Shown here: positions 35,962-44,094 of the stretch, in pieces
Position numbering within the stretch: position 1 is the stretch's first letter
How the letters are laid out: each line of letters starts with the position of its first letter
DNA from: JAOUEA01 sp963825635
Lineage (GTDB): Bacteria > Actinomycetota > UBA4738 > HRBIN12
Assembly (NCBI GenBank): GCA_963825635.1
Contig: CAWGTU010000001.1
Span: 1,488,001 to 1,552,000, forward strand
Direction: 5' to 3'
Length of the DNA stretch: 64,000 bases
Program-made: the position numbers and the translations under genes
The notes under the pieces: model-generated
What the model saw: only the letters and a program-made list of their open reading frames with translations
Databases searched by the model: none
Told to the model about the DNA's origin: nothing

Positions 35962-36476
35962 GCGGCGCCGAGGCCACGACCGCCCGGGCCTTCCCGGCGG
36001 GAGCCGCCGAGCGGCAGGGGCTGCGCGCCGGCGTCGTCTCGCGGACCGGTGCGATGGTGATCGATATCGCGTACGTGGCGATGCTCGTCGCGGCCGGGTA
36101 CGCGGCGTACGCGGGGTTCCGGTTCCTGCGCAAACCGGCGCAGTTCACCTTCCCTGAGATGACGATGACCGAGGCGGCCGTCTACGGCTACGTCGTCGCC
36201 GTGCTGATGCTCACGATGTCGTGGACGGGCACGGGACGGAGCGGCGGTGCGCGGCTGATGGGCCTGCGGCTCCTCGGCCCCGCCGGTGCTCGTGTCGGGA
36301 TCGTCCGGGCGTTCCTGCGGGCGGTCACCTGTGTGGCGTTCCCCCTCGGCCTCTTCTGGAGCGCCGTGAGCAAGCGCAACGCGTCGCTGCACGACCTGAT
36401 CTTCGGCACCAGCGTGGTCTACGACTGGCACGACCGGGTCCCCGAGGCCCGCAGCGACGACGCTCCGACCGGCTGA
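35958..36476 (+). CDS. RDD-family membrane protein
   Basis: 172 residues. The RDD motif region GVVSRTGAMVIDIAYVAML contains the Arg and Asp of the family in the first helix; further hydrophobic segments lie near residues 70-85 and 115-135, with GARLMGLRLLG between and SLHDLIFGTSVVYD at the end. RDD proteins are small membrane proteins, some acting as Na+/H+ exchangers. Translationally coupled to the nonapeptide-repeat protein. Confidence 0.85.
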   Translation: MSGAEATTARAFPAGAAERQGLRAGVVSRTGAMVIDIAYVAMLVAAGYAAYAGFRFLRKPAQFTFPEMTMTEAAVYGYVVAVLMLTMSWTGTGRSGGARLMGLRLLGPAGARVGIVRAFLRAVTCVAFPLGLFWSAVSKRNASLHDLIFGTSVVYDWHDRVPEARSDDAPTG

Positions 36477-36479
36477 CGG

Positions 36480-37316
36480 CTACCCGACGCGCTCGGGACG
36501 AGAGTAGACGTTGCACCCTCCGTCCCGCACGAACCCCACGATCGTCATGCCGAACCGCTCCCCCGCCTCCACGGCCAGCGACGAGGGGGCGCTGACGGCG
36601 CTGACGATCGGGATGCCGGCCATCGCGGCCTTCTGGACGATCTCGAAGCTCGCGCGCCCGCTCACCTGCAGCACGCGGTCGGCGAGCGGCACACGTTCGC
36701 CGAGCACCTGCTCGCCGATCACCTTGTCGACCGCGTTGTGCCGTCCGACGTCCTCGCGGAGCGTGAGCAGCTCGCCATCGGGCGTGAAGAGTCCGGCGGC
36801 GTGCAGACCGCCCGTGCGATCGAACACCCGCTGCTTCGACCGCAGCCGGTCGGGCAGCGAGACCAGCACGTCGGGCGTCATCACCGGTCCGGCGGCCACG
36901 GGCTCGCACCGCACCTCCACGTCGTCGAGCGCGGCCTTGCCGCAGATACCGCAGGACGACGTGGCATAGAAGTTGCGGCGCAGCCGACCGTGGTCGAACG
37001 CCCTGTCGAGCGTGACCGTCACGACGTTGTAGCGCTGCTCCTCCCCCTCGAGATCGTCGCAGTACGCCACTCGGGTCACCTGACCGGGCCCGACCAGCCC
37101 CTCCGTGAAGAGGAAGCCGACCGCGAGCTCGTAGTCGGCCCCCGGGGTCCGCATCGTGACCGCGACCGGTTCCGCCCGTTGACCAGGACCCTGCACGCGG
37201 ATCTCCATCGGTTCCTCGGTCGCGAGGGAGTCGGGTCGCTCGCGGCGGGTCCCGTCGCGGACCGTCGTCACCCGCACGGGCGTGACGGTGCGCCGCAGCG
37301 GCTCCGTGGTCGTCAT
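36480..37316 (-). CDS. fdhD: Formate dehydrogenase accessory sulfurtransferase
   Basis: 278 residues. The active-site cysteines are in SSCGICGKAAL near residue 120. Other FdhD motifs: TPGADYELAVGFLFTEGL, TGGLHAAGLF, REDVGRHNAVDKVIG and SGRASFEIVQKAAMAGIPI. It moves sulfur from IscS to the bis-MGD cofactor, which is required for formate dehydrogenase activity. It is separated from the fdh operon by two plus-strand genes. ATG 37316 is preferred over the two preceding GTG codons. Confidence 0.94.
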   Translation of the reverse strand: MTTTEPLRRTVTPVRVTTVRDGTRRERPDSLATEEPMEIRVQGPGQRAEPVAVTMRTPGADYELAVGFLFTEGLVGPGQVTRVAYCDDLEGEEQRYNVVTVTLDRAFDHGRLRRNFYATSSCGICGKAALDDVEVRCEPVAAGPVMTPDVLVSLPDRLRSKQRVFDRTGGLHAAGLFTPDGELLTLREDVGRHNAVDKVIGEQVLGERVPLADRVLQVSGRASFEIVQKAAMAGIPIVSAVSAPSSLAVEAGERFGMTIVGFVRDGGCNVYSRPERVG

Positions 37317-37350
37317 CACCACCCCAGTATCGGCCGAGCGCCGCCGAAGG

Positions 37351-38700
37351 TCACCCGCCGCCTGACCCCAGGTCGAGCAGCAGGAGCGCCTGAGCGAGGA
37401 CCATCCGCTCGATCTCGGACGGATCGACGCTCTCGTCCGACGCGTGGATGCGCGAGCGCGCCATGTCCTCGGCTCCCCACAGGATGAACTCCGCCCGCGG
37501 GCTCACGGTGCGCAGCGAGTCCAGGAGCGGGATCGACCCACCGGACCCTGCGTCGACCGAGGGTCGCCCGAACGCCGCTCGGAGCGCGTTGCGCGCCGCG
37601 GCGAACGCGGGGCCGTCGGTTGCGCACCGGAACCCAGGTGCGGTCTTCACACGCTCGACCTCGACGGCCGCACCCCAGGGCGCGTGCGTCCGCAGGTGCC
37701 GTTCGAGGGCGTCGAGCTCGGCGCGGGGTTCGGCCCCGGGGACGATGCGCATCGAGAGCTTGGCGCGGGCGCTGGGCAGCAGCACGTTCGACGATCCCTC
37801 GATCGTCGTCGAGTCGATGCCGATCGCGCTGACGCTCGGCGATGACCACAGACGCGAGCCGACGGGGCCGGTGCCGATCACGGCCGTGTCGTCCGGCAGG
37901 TCCGCCATGGCCCGGAAGTCCACCTCCGAGACGTCGCCGCTCGATAGGCCTGCTCGGGTGACGCCCTCGACGGCCACGTCACCGTGCTCGTCGTGCAGGG
38001 TGGCCAGCAGTCTGGCGAGCGCGATCATCGCGTCGGGGGCCGGGCCTCCGAACACCCCGGAGTGCAGCGGGTGCTCGAGCGTGGAGAGGGTGACCACGCA
38101 TGACACCTCGCCCCGGAGCGTCGTCGTGAGCGTGGGCACGCCGACATCCAGGTTACCCATGTCCGCGACGACGAAGACGTCGGCGCCGAACAGGTCGGGG
38201 CGACCCTCGACGAACGCCTCGAGGTTCGACGTGGTCTCCTCCATCCCCTCGACGACGAGGCGCACGGTGCAGGGAGGCCGCCCCCCGAACGCACGGATCG
38301 TCGCGAGATGCATCGCGATCCCGCTCTTGTCGTCGGCGGCCCCCCTCCCGCCGAGACGGCCGTCGCTCCGCACGACCGGTAGCCACGGATCGGTTGTCCA
38401 CCCCTGTTCCGGCGGCGCCGGCTGCACGTCGTAGTGCGCGTAGAGCACCACGGTGGGCGACCCCTCGGGCCCGGAGATCTCGCCGACGACCGGCGGGTAG
38501 CCCCTCGGAACGGGCTGCAACGCGGCGTCGGCGAACCCCGCGCGGCGGGCGAGTTCCACGGTGCGCTCGGCAGCTTCGAGCACGGGGGCCTCGGGGTACC
38601 CGGGGAACGCGACCGACGGGATGCGTACCAGCGAGCCGAGCTCCTCGAGGAGGTCCGGCATCAGACCGGCGACGATGCTGCGGAGCGACTCGGTATCCAT
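37351..38700 (-). CDS. M20-family dipeptidase/deacylase
   Basis: 449 residues. The dinuclear zinc site is visible: VVLYAHYDVQPAP, GRGAADDKSGIAMHL (bridging Asp), VEGMEETTS (catalytic Glu pair), and the C-terminal RSRIHASDESV His. The central dimerisation domain (LEHPLHSGVFGGPAPDA) is typical of M20A/C dipeptidases. It hydrolyses dipeptides or N-acyl amino acids; the substrate is not predictable. Encoded just upstream of fdhD. Confidence 0.9.
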   Translation of the reverse strand: MDTESLRSIVAGLMPDLLEELGSLVRIPSVAFPGYPEAPVLEAAERTVELARRAGFADAALQPVPRGYPPVVGEISGPEGSPTVVLYAHYDVQPAPPEQGWTTDPWLPVVRSDGRLGGRGAADDKSGIAMHLATIRAFGGRPPCTVRLVVEGMEETTSNLEAFVEGRPDLFGADVFVVADMGNLDVGVPTLTTTLRGEVSCVVTLSTLEHPLHSGVFGGPAPDAMIALARLLATLHDEHGDVAVEGVTRAGLSSGDVSEVDFRAMADLPDDTAVIGTGPVGSRLWSSPSVSAIGIDSTTIEGSSNVLLPSARAKLSMRIVPGAEPRAELDALERHLRTHAPWGAAVEVERVKTAPGFRCATDGPAFAAARNALRAAFGRPSVDAGSGGSIPLLDSLRTVSPRAEFILWGAEDMARSRIHASDESVDPSEIERMVLAQALLLLDLGSGGG

Positions 38701-38875
38701 GCGCTGCTTCCCCTTCGGAGCGTCGAGGTGTCCATCGAACCACGCGCCGGCGCCAACAGGCGACCCGTCGTGACCGGCGGTCGCGGTGCGCGCAACCTCG
38801 GTTTGGACCCGCGCGACCGGGGGTCGTATCGTCCGGGAGCCGTTCACGAAACTGAGAAAGGAAGCCACCGTCACC

Positions 38876-40546
38876 ATGAAGTCCGGACTCGAGATCGCCC
38901 AGGAAGCCGAACTGCGCCCGATCGCCGACGTCGCCGCGGCCGTGGGCATCGAGCCCGACGAGCTGGAGCAGTACGGGCGGTACCGGGCCAAGGTCGACCT
39001 CTCGATCCTCGACCGTCTCGCCGGCCGTCCCGACGGGAAGCTGATCATCACCACCGCGATCACGCCCACCAAGGCCGGCGAAGGAAAGACGACGACGAGC
39101 GTCTCCCTGACCCAGGGGCTCGGCACGATCGGCAAGGACGTGATGCTCTGCCTGCGGGAACCGAGCATGGGCCCGGTCTTCGGCATCAAGGGCGGCGGGA
39201 ACGGCGGCGGATTCGCCCAGGTCGTGCCGATGGAGGAGATCAACCTTCATTTCAACGGCGACTTCCACGCTGTGCAGGCCGCCCACAACCTGCTGGCCGC
39301 CGCGCTCGACGCGAGCGTGTACCACGGCAACGAGCTCGGCATCGACCCCGCGACGATCACGTGGCCCCGCACCCTCGACGTGAACGACCGGGAGCTTCGG
39401 TACACCGTGGTCGGCCTCGGGGGCAAGGCACACGGATACCCGCGAGAGAACTCGTTCGTGATCGTCGCTGCCTCCGAGATCATGGCGGTGTTCGCGCTCG
39501 CCTCCGACGTGGCGGACCTGCGGCGCCGACTCGGCAACATCGTGGTCGCGTCGACGCACGCCGGGAAGCCGGTCACCGCCGAGGACCTCAAGGTCGCGGG
39601 CGCCCTGACCGTGATCATGAAGGACGCGCTCAAGCCCAACCTCGTGCAGACGCTCGAGGGGCAGCCGGTGTTGATCCACGCGGGACCGTTCGGGAACATC
39701 GCTCACGCGAACAACTCGATCATCGCCGACCGCGTCGCGCTCAAGCTGGCCGACTACGTCGTCACCGAGGGCGGCTTCGCGAGCGACCTCGGGTTCCAGA
39801 AGTTCTGTGACATCGTCTGCCGGTTCGGTGGGTTCGCCCCGAGCGCGGCCGTCCTCGTCACCACGGTCCGCGCCACGAAGTCCCACGGCGGGAAGACGTT
39901 CGCCGATCTCGGCACCGAGGACCTCGACGCCCTGCGTCGCGGCATCGAGAACCTGAAGGCCCACATCGAGATCGTTCGCCAGTACGGACTGCCATGCGTG
40001 GTGTCGATCAACAATTTCCCGTCCGATACCGAGGCGGAGATCGAGCTGATCGGCCAACTCGCCGTCGAGGCCGGCGCCGAGACCGTCGTCGTGAACCGAG
40101 CCTTCGCCCAGGGCGGCGAGGGAGCGGTGGAACTCGCCGAGGCGGTGGTCGACGCGTGCGAGCGGCCGAACACGTTCGACTTCCTCACGCCGTCGGGCGC
40201 CGGATTGAAGGAGCAGATCGAGGCGATCGCGACGAAGCTGTACGGCGCGGACGGGGTCGACTACCTGCCTCAGGCCGAGAAGGACATCGCCCGCATGGAC
40301 GAGCTGGGCTTCGGCCAGGTACCCGTCTGCATGGCCAAGACCCACCTCTCGCTCAGCCACGACCCGCTGATGCTCAACCGGCCGACGGGGTTCCGCCTGC
40401 CCGTGCGTGGAGTGGTGCCGAGCGGCGGGGCCGGGTTCGTGGTCGCGCTCTGCGGCGATATGCAGCGCATGCCCGGCTACGGTCGCACGCCCGCGTTCCA
40501 CAACGTCGACGTCGACGAGCAGGGCCGCACCGTCGGCCTGTTCTGA
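38876..40546 (+). CDS. fhs: Formate--tetrahydrofolate ligase
   Basis: 556 residues, the normal length. P-loop TPTKAGEGKTTTSVSLTQGL near residue 70, LREPSMGPVFGIKGGGNGGG, FNGDFHAVQAAHNLL, GPFGNIAHANNSIIAD, RATKSHGGK and CVVSINNFPSDT are all family motifs. It makes 10-formyl-THF from formate, THF and ATP, and can run in reverse. Preceded by AAAGGAAG. With formate dehydrogenase, FchA and GcvT-like genes nearby it links THF-bound C1 units to formate. Confidence 0.96.
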   Translation: MKSGLEIAQEAELRPIADVAAAVGIEPDELEQYGRYRAKVDLSILDRLAGRPDGKLIITTAITPTKAGEGKTTTSVSLTQGLGTIGKDVMLCLREPSMGPVFGIKGGGNGGGFAQVVPMEEINLHFNGDFHAVQAAHNLLAAALDASVYHGNELGIDPATITWPRTLDVNDRELRYTVVGLGGKAHGYPRENSFVIVAASEIMAVFALASDVADLRRRLGNIVVASTHAGKPVTAEDLKVAGALTVIMKDALKPNLVQTLEGQPVLIHAGPFGNIAHANNSIIADRVALKLADYVVTEGGFASDLGFQKFCDIVCRFGGFAPSAAVLVTTVRATKSHGGKTFADLGTEDLDALRRGIENLKAHIEIVRQYGLPCVVSINNFPSDTEAEIELIGQLAVEAGAETVVVNRAFAQGGEGAVELAEAVVDACERPNTFDFLTPSGAGLKEQIEAIATKLYGADGVDYLPQAEKDIARMDELGFGQVPVCMAKTHLSLSHDPLMLNRPTGFRLPVRGVVPSGGAGFVVALCGDMQRMPGYGRTPAFHNVDVDEQGRTVGLF

Positions 40547-40576
40547 GGTCGCCCCGCCGACCGGGCCGCTCGGTGT

Positions 40577-40828
40577 GTGTGCACCCCTCGGGTGCCTCGT
40601 GGCAGCCCCCTCGCCTCCGGGCTCGCCACCGACGATGATGCGGGCGATGATCGATGCGTCCGCATCCACCGAGCGGGTCGCGGGGTGTTCGGGATCTTCG
40701 GCCTCGTGGTCCTGTCGTCGGCGAGCGGGCCGATCGGGGCACTCGCGCTGGCACTCGTCGTCCTGGTGGTGAGCGGCGCCACGGGCCTCGTCCGGTTCGT
40801 CCAGGACGCGACGACGATCGTGGGCTAG
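40577..40828 (+). CDS. Possible small membrane protein
   Basis: Only the last ~48 residues look coding: a hydrophobic stretch VFGIFGLVVLSSASGPIGA followed by LALALVVLVVSGATGLV and a short tail. The start is unclear; GTG 40685 would give just that part. A second frame upstream (ATG 40634, MMRAMIDASAS) could be joined by an indel. Weak call for the 330-bp gap between fhs and the VOC gene. Confidence 0.3.
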   Translation: MCTPRVPRGSPLASGLATDDDAGDDRCVRIHRAGRGVFGIFGLVVLSSASGPIGALALALVVLVVSGATGLVRFVQDATTIVG

Positions 40829-40830
40829 CT

Positions 40831-40890
40831 CGTCACGACTCGGCCCGTCACGACTCGGCCCGTCACGACTCGGCCCGTCACGACTCGGGC
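40831..40890. repeat. Four 15-bp tandem repeats over the VOC stop codon
   Basis: The unit CGTCACGACTCGGCC is repeated four times with one changed base in the last copy. The unit is five codons long and, read on the minus strand, each copy carries an in-frame TGA, so the VOC gene is followed by a series of stop codons. Confidence 0.85.
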
Positions 40891-41288
40891 GGCATCACGC
40901 AGAACTCATTGCCCTCGGGGTCGAGCATCACGGCCCAGACGTTGCCCTCTTCCTCGGCCCAGTTGCGGAGCGTCGCTCCGAGTCCCTCGAGTCGGATCAC
41001 CTCGTCGTCGACGGTCTCGTCGGCCACCACATCGACATGCACGCGGTTCTTCCCCGCCTTCGGCTCGGGAACCTCGGTGAAGAACAACACCGGCAGTCCC
41101 GGGAGCTCGTCCTCAGGAGGCTCGACCATGACGCTCGGGTCGTCCTCGAGATCATCGATGCCCCTGGCCGAGAGACGCTCGACGTCGCCGGCATCGTAGG
41201 GAGCGACACGCCATCCGAGCGCGGCGGCCCAGAACCGCGCCAGCGGCGCGGCGTCCTCGCAGTCGAAGACGATCGCGTCGATCCGCAC
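40878..41288 (-). CDS. VOC-family glyoxalase-like protein
   Basis: 136 residues, one beta-alpha-beta-beta-beta repeat pair: VFDCEDAAPLARFWAAALGW at the start, NRVHVDVVADE in the middle, and VMLDPEGNEFCVMPP at the end. These are the glyoxalase_6-type positions, but full metal-ligand assignment is unclear. Possible roles are lyase, dioxygenase-like or binding protein. The 3' end lies in a tandem repeat. Confidence 0.82.
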   Translation of the reverse strand: MRIDAIVFDCEDAAPLARFWAAALGWRVAPYDAGDVERLSARGIDDLEDDPSVMVEPPEDELPGLPVLFFTEVPEPKAGKNRVHVDVVADETVDDEVIRLEGLGATLRNWAEEEGNVWAVMLDPEGNEFCVMPPES

Positions 41289-41340
41289 GGGTCGAGCCTA
41301 CGCGGACGTCGTGCGCGGCACCAGGACCGCTCGCGGGCGA

Positions 41341-41982
41341 TCAGGCGGTCAGGCGCAGCCCGAGCGCCACCCGGCACTGCTCGAGCAAGGTGTCGGCTCG
41401 GTCGCGGATCGCGGCGACCTCCTCGAGCAACGCCTCACGGCGAGGCTCGTCCCTCAACGCCGACGCGTTGATCTCGACGTTCGCGCGGGCGGCGATCACG
41501 GTCGCGAGGAGCATGCCCGCCGCCGACATGCCGTCGCTCGCAGCGTTCGGGTTGCCCATCGCGGTGGCGTCCTCAGCGAGTTCCATCAGGTCGACCGCTC
41601 GACGCGCGATCTCGAGCGGCACGGTCGCGGCATGCTCGAGTCCCCGCTGGATCGCATCGGCCCGTGACGCCTTCTCGACGTCGGTCCCCTTCGGCATCTT
41701 GAACGCCGACATCACCGCCTCGAAGGAGGCCGCGTCACGGTCCCCCAGCGCGACGAACTCGGCCCGCGCCGCGTCGGCTCGGTCGACGAGCGCTCGCATG
41801 CGCTCCTCGAGGTCCTCGAACCCCTGTTTGCCGATCGTGAGCCTGCCGACCATCGCGATCAGAGCCGCCCCGGTCGCCCCCGCGATCGCCGCGGCCGCGC
41901 CTCCACCGGGGGTCGGTTCCTTCGAGGCCATCGTCTCGAGGAAGCGCTCGACCGTCATGTCGCCGAACCCTGCTTCGCTCAT
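41341..41982 (-). CDS. fchA: Methenyl-THF cyclohydrolase / formimino-THF cyclodeaminase
   Basis: 213 residues, the all-helical FTCD_C/FchA fold. TVERFLETMASKEPTPGGGAAA at the start is the folate-binding signature, followed by EDATAMGNPNAASDGMSAAG. It interconverts 5,10-methenyl-THF with 10-formyl-THF or deaminates 5-formimino-THF. Lies 3 bp downstream of ftcD; together they match the two halves of the bifunctional vertebrate FTCD enzyme. Confidence 0.92.
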   Translation of the reverse strand: MSEAGFGDMTVERFLETMASKEPTPGGGAAAAIAGATGAALIAMVGRLTIGKQGFEDLEERMRALVDRADAARAEFVALGDRDAASFEAVMSAFKMPKGTDVEKASRADAIQRGLEHAATVPLEIARRAVDLMELAEDATAMGNPNAASDGMSAAGMLLATVIAARANVEINASALRDEPRREALLEEVAAIRDRADTLLEQCRVALGLRLTA

Positions 41983-41985
41983 CGT

Positions 41986-42897
41986 TCACTCCTCACGTTC
42001 GTCCACGAGGCGCTCCAGCACCTGGCGGTCGGGGTCGAATCCGGAAAGGCCGAGGTACGCGACGTCGTCGTCGGCGAGCGCCGAGGCAGGCACCAGCCCC
42101 ACGATCTCGCTATCGATCACGGTCATGCCGTACCCAGCGGCGAGCCTCACGACACCGTCGAACGCTTCGCGCAGGCCCGTCACCTCGTGGTCGACCAGGT
42201 TCATCGAGACCGTCACCACGCCGCCTCGTTCCGGCACGGTGAACCCGATCGCACGCACGGCCGGCAGCCCCCCGTTGGACCCTCGGAGGGTCTTCGCGAT
42301 CTCCTTCGCCGCGGGCTCGTCCGAGCCGTCGAGGTAGACGTTGAAGGCGACGAGGGGCTTACGGGCACCGACGGCCGTCGCACCCGCGAGCCCGATCTCG
42401 TGCGGTCCGAGATCGGGCAACCGCTCGCCGCGGGCGACCGCCTCCCGCAAACCCTCGTACTCGCCGCGGCGCACGTCGGCGAGCGAGGCGCGATCGGGGA
42501 CGAGCGCGGCACGATCGTAGAGGTAGACGGGCAGATCGAGGCGCTCGGCGAGCTCACGCCCGAACCCGCGGGCCACCGTGACGCAATCTTCCATCGTCAC
42601 ACCCCGCACCGGCATGAACGGGATCACGTCCGCGGCGCCCATGCGCGGATGACCACCTCGGTGCGCGCGCATGTCGATGAGCTCGACGGCCGTCGTCGCG
42701 CCGGCCAAGGCGCTGGCCCGCACCGCGTCGGCATCGCCGAGCACGGTCGTGTCGAGCCGGTTGTGGTCCGGGTCGGCCTCGGCGTAGACGACTCGAGCCC
42801 CCGGCACGTGCAGCGCGCGCACGATCGCGCCGACGACGTCGGTGCGGCGACCCTCGCTGAAGTTCGGCACCACCCCGTAGAGCTCGTCACGGTGCAT
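41986..42897 (-). CDS. ftcD: Glutamate formimidoyltransferase
   Basis: 303 residues. VVPNFSEGRR at the start, HNRLDTTVLGD, IDMRAHRGGHPRMGAADVIPF (catalytic His region) and LVAFNVYLDGSD, KEIAKTLRGSNGG follow. It transfers the formimino group of N-formimino-glutamate to THF, with FchA then releasing ammonia. No histidine-utilisation genes are in the window. ATG 42897 is fixed by the conserved N-terminus. A strong hairpin lies just upstream. Confidence 0.93.
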   Translation of the reverse strand: MHRDELYGVVPNFSEGRRTDVVGAIVRALHVPGARVVYAEADPDHNRLDTTVLGDADAVRASALAGATTAVELIDMRAHRGGHPRMGAADVIPFMPVRGVTMEDCVTVARGFGRELAERLDLPVYLYDRAALVPDRASLADVRRGEYEGLREAVARGERLPDLGPHEIGLAGATAVGARKPLVAFNVYLDGSDEPAAKEIAKTLRGSNGGLPAVRAIGFTVPERGGVVTVSMNLVDHEVTGLREAFDGVVRLAAGYGMTVIDSEIVGLVPASALADDDVAYLGLSGFDPDRQVLERLVDEREE

Positions 42898-42912
42898 GGG
42901 CTCAGCATAGGT

Positions 42913-42939
42913 GTGGGGCGGGGCCGAGCCCCGCCCCAC
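42913..42939. terminator. Perfect 12-bp hairpin between gcvT-like and ftcD genes
   Basis: GTGGGGCGGGGC and GCCCCGCCCCAC pair completely around a CGA loop. It is 18 bp after the GcvT-like stop and 15 bp before the ftcD start. Likely terminator or attenuator splitting the C1 genes into two levels of expression. No T tract. Confidence 0.7.
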
Positions 42940-42957
42940 GGTGACCGCCCCGGAGAC

Positions 42958-44052
42958 CTACGCCCGCGGGCGCTCCTTGTTCGGGTCGAGCAGCGACAGC
43001 ACCTCGACGGTCGCCGGCGCCGTGCCGCCTTCCACCGCGACCTCGACCTTCTCCCCGTCGCTGGCGGCGTCGGCGTCGAGGATCGCGAGGCCGATCGTGC
43101 CGAGCCGCGGCGAGGATGCCGGCGACGTCACGACGCCCACCTCGCGCCCGTCCTTCGTGACGGCGGCGCCGTAGTCGGGAGCGAGGTCTCCCTCGATCTT
43201 CAGGGTCTTGAAGCGCTTGGGCGGGTTCGCCCCTCGCTCGGCGAGAGCAGCGGCGCCCACGCACTCGGTGTCGGTCTTGATGAAACGGTCCATCGACAGG
43301 TCCCACGGCGAGATCTCGCCGGGGTTGTAGTCGACCGCGATGATGATCAGCCCGATCTCCGTGCGGGCGAGATCGATCGCCGTGAGCCCGAACGGGGTGG
43401 CGCCCGCGGCGATCAGCGCGTCCCAGACCCTGCGGGCATCGCCGGGGGCGACGACGACCTCGTAGCCCTTCTCACCGCTGAATCCCGTGCGCAGCACCCA
43501 CGCCTCGGCACCCGCGACGGTCGTGGCCTCCGGCCAGAAGCGGAAGTATCGGAGCTCGCCGAGATCGCGGCCCGTCAACGGCTGCAGGGTCGTCTGCGAG
43601 GTCGGGCCCTGCACGGCGATCATCGCGTAGTCGTCGGTCTTGTGCTCGATCGTGGCGTCGAGGCCGTCGGCCGTCTCGCGGAACCAACCGTCGATGCCGG
43701 CGGTGTTGATCATCACCAGGAAGTGATCGTCTGCGAACTTGTAGACGTTGCCGTCGTCGATCATCAGCCCGTCGGCGTTGACGAAGGCGCCGTAGCGCAC
43801 GGAACCGGCCTGCATGCCGTCGAGCGCGTTCGTGAACCGACGCTGGATGAGGCGCGCCGCGTCGGGTCCTCGGACCTCGTACCTGCAGGTCGAGTAGAGG
43901 TCCCAGATGCCGGTTGCCGTGCGCACCGCCTCGTACTCGTCCTTCGGATCGCCGCCCTCGTGCATCGCCCAGGGGTAGCCGTCCTCCCAGACGACGTCCG
44001 CGCCGTGTTCGACGTGCCAGTCGTGAAGCGGCGAACGCTTGTCCTCGGTCAT
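42958..44052 (-). CDS. GcvT-family (aminomethyltransferase-fold) THF methyltransferase, copy 1
   Basis: 364 residues. GcvT fold: GIWDLYSTCRYEVRGPDAARLI near 50, VRYGAFVNADGLMIDDGNV (folate-binding loop), AVQGPTSQ, TGFSGEKGYEVVV, IDLARTEIGLII and GVVTSPASSPRLGTIGLA at the C-terminal barrel. The family includes glycine-cleavage T protein, DMSP demethylase and THF-dependent O-demethylases; no gcvH or gcvP lies nearby, so a methyl-group transfer to THF from some methylated substrate is likely. Same strand and order as copy 2; both end in the tail KERPRA. Confidence 0.85.
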   Translation of the reverse strand: MTEDKRSPLHDWHVEHGADVVWEDGYPWAMHEGGDPKDEYEAVRTATGIWDLYSTCRYEVRGPDAARLIQRRFTNALDGMQAGSVRYGAFVNADGLMIDDGNVYKFADDHFLVMINTAGIDGWFRETADGLDATIEHKTDDYAMIAVQGPTSQTTLQPLTGRDLGELRYFRFWPEATTVAGAEAWVLRTGFSGEKGYEVVVAPGDARRVWDALIAAGATPFGLTAIDLARTEIGLIIIAVDYNPGEISPWDLSMDRFIKTDTECVGAAALAERGANPPKRFKTLKIEGDLAPDYGAAVTKDGREVGVVTSPASSPRLGTIGLAILDADAASDGEKVEVAVEGGTAPATVEVLSLLDPNKERPRA

Positions 44053-44094
44053 GCCATCTCCTCCTCGTATCGGGTGATCGTCGGGCCCTCGCCT

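Noticed and set aside
38153..40669. An 838-residue open frame on the minus strand
   Set aside because: Antisense to formate-THF ligase and running into the M20 peptidase region in another frame; no domain features.
40634..40828. A frameshifted small membrane protein joining ATG 40634 to the hydrophobic frame
   Set aside because: The required shift has the opposite sign to the other indels and no family was recognised, so only the weak open frame is listed.
40831..40890. Short regular repeats as a CRISPR array
   Set aside because: The copies are directly adjacent with no spacers and no cas genes are present. The same applies to the arrays near 34.7, 45.2, 59.4 and 61.1 kb.
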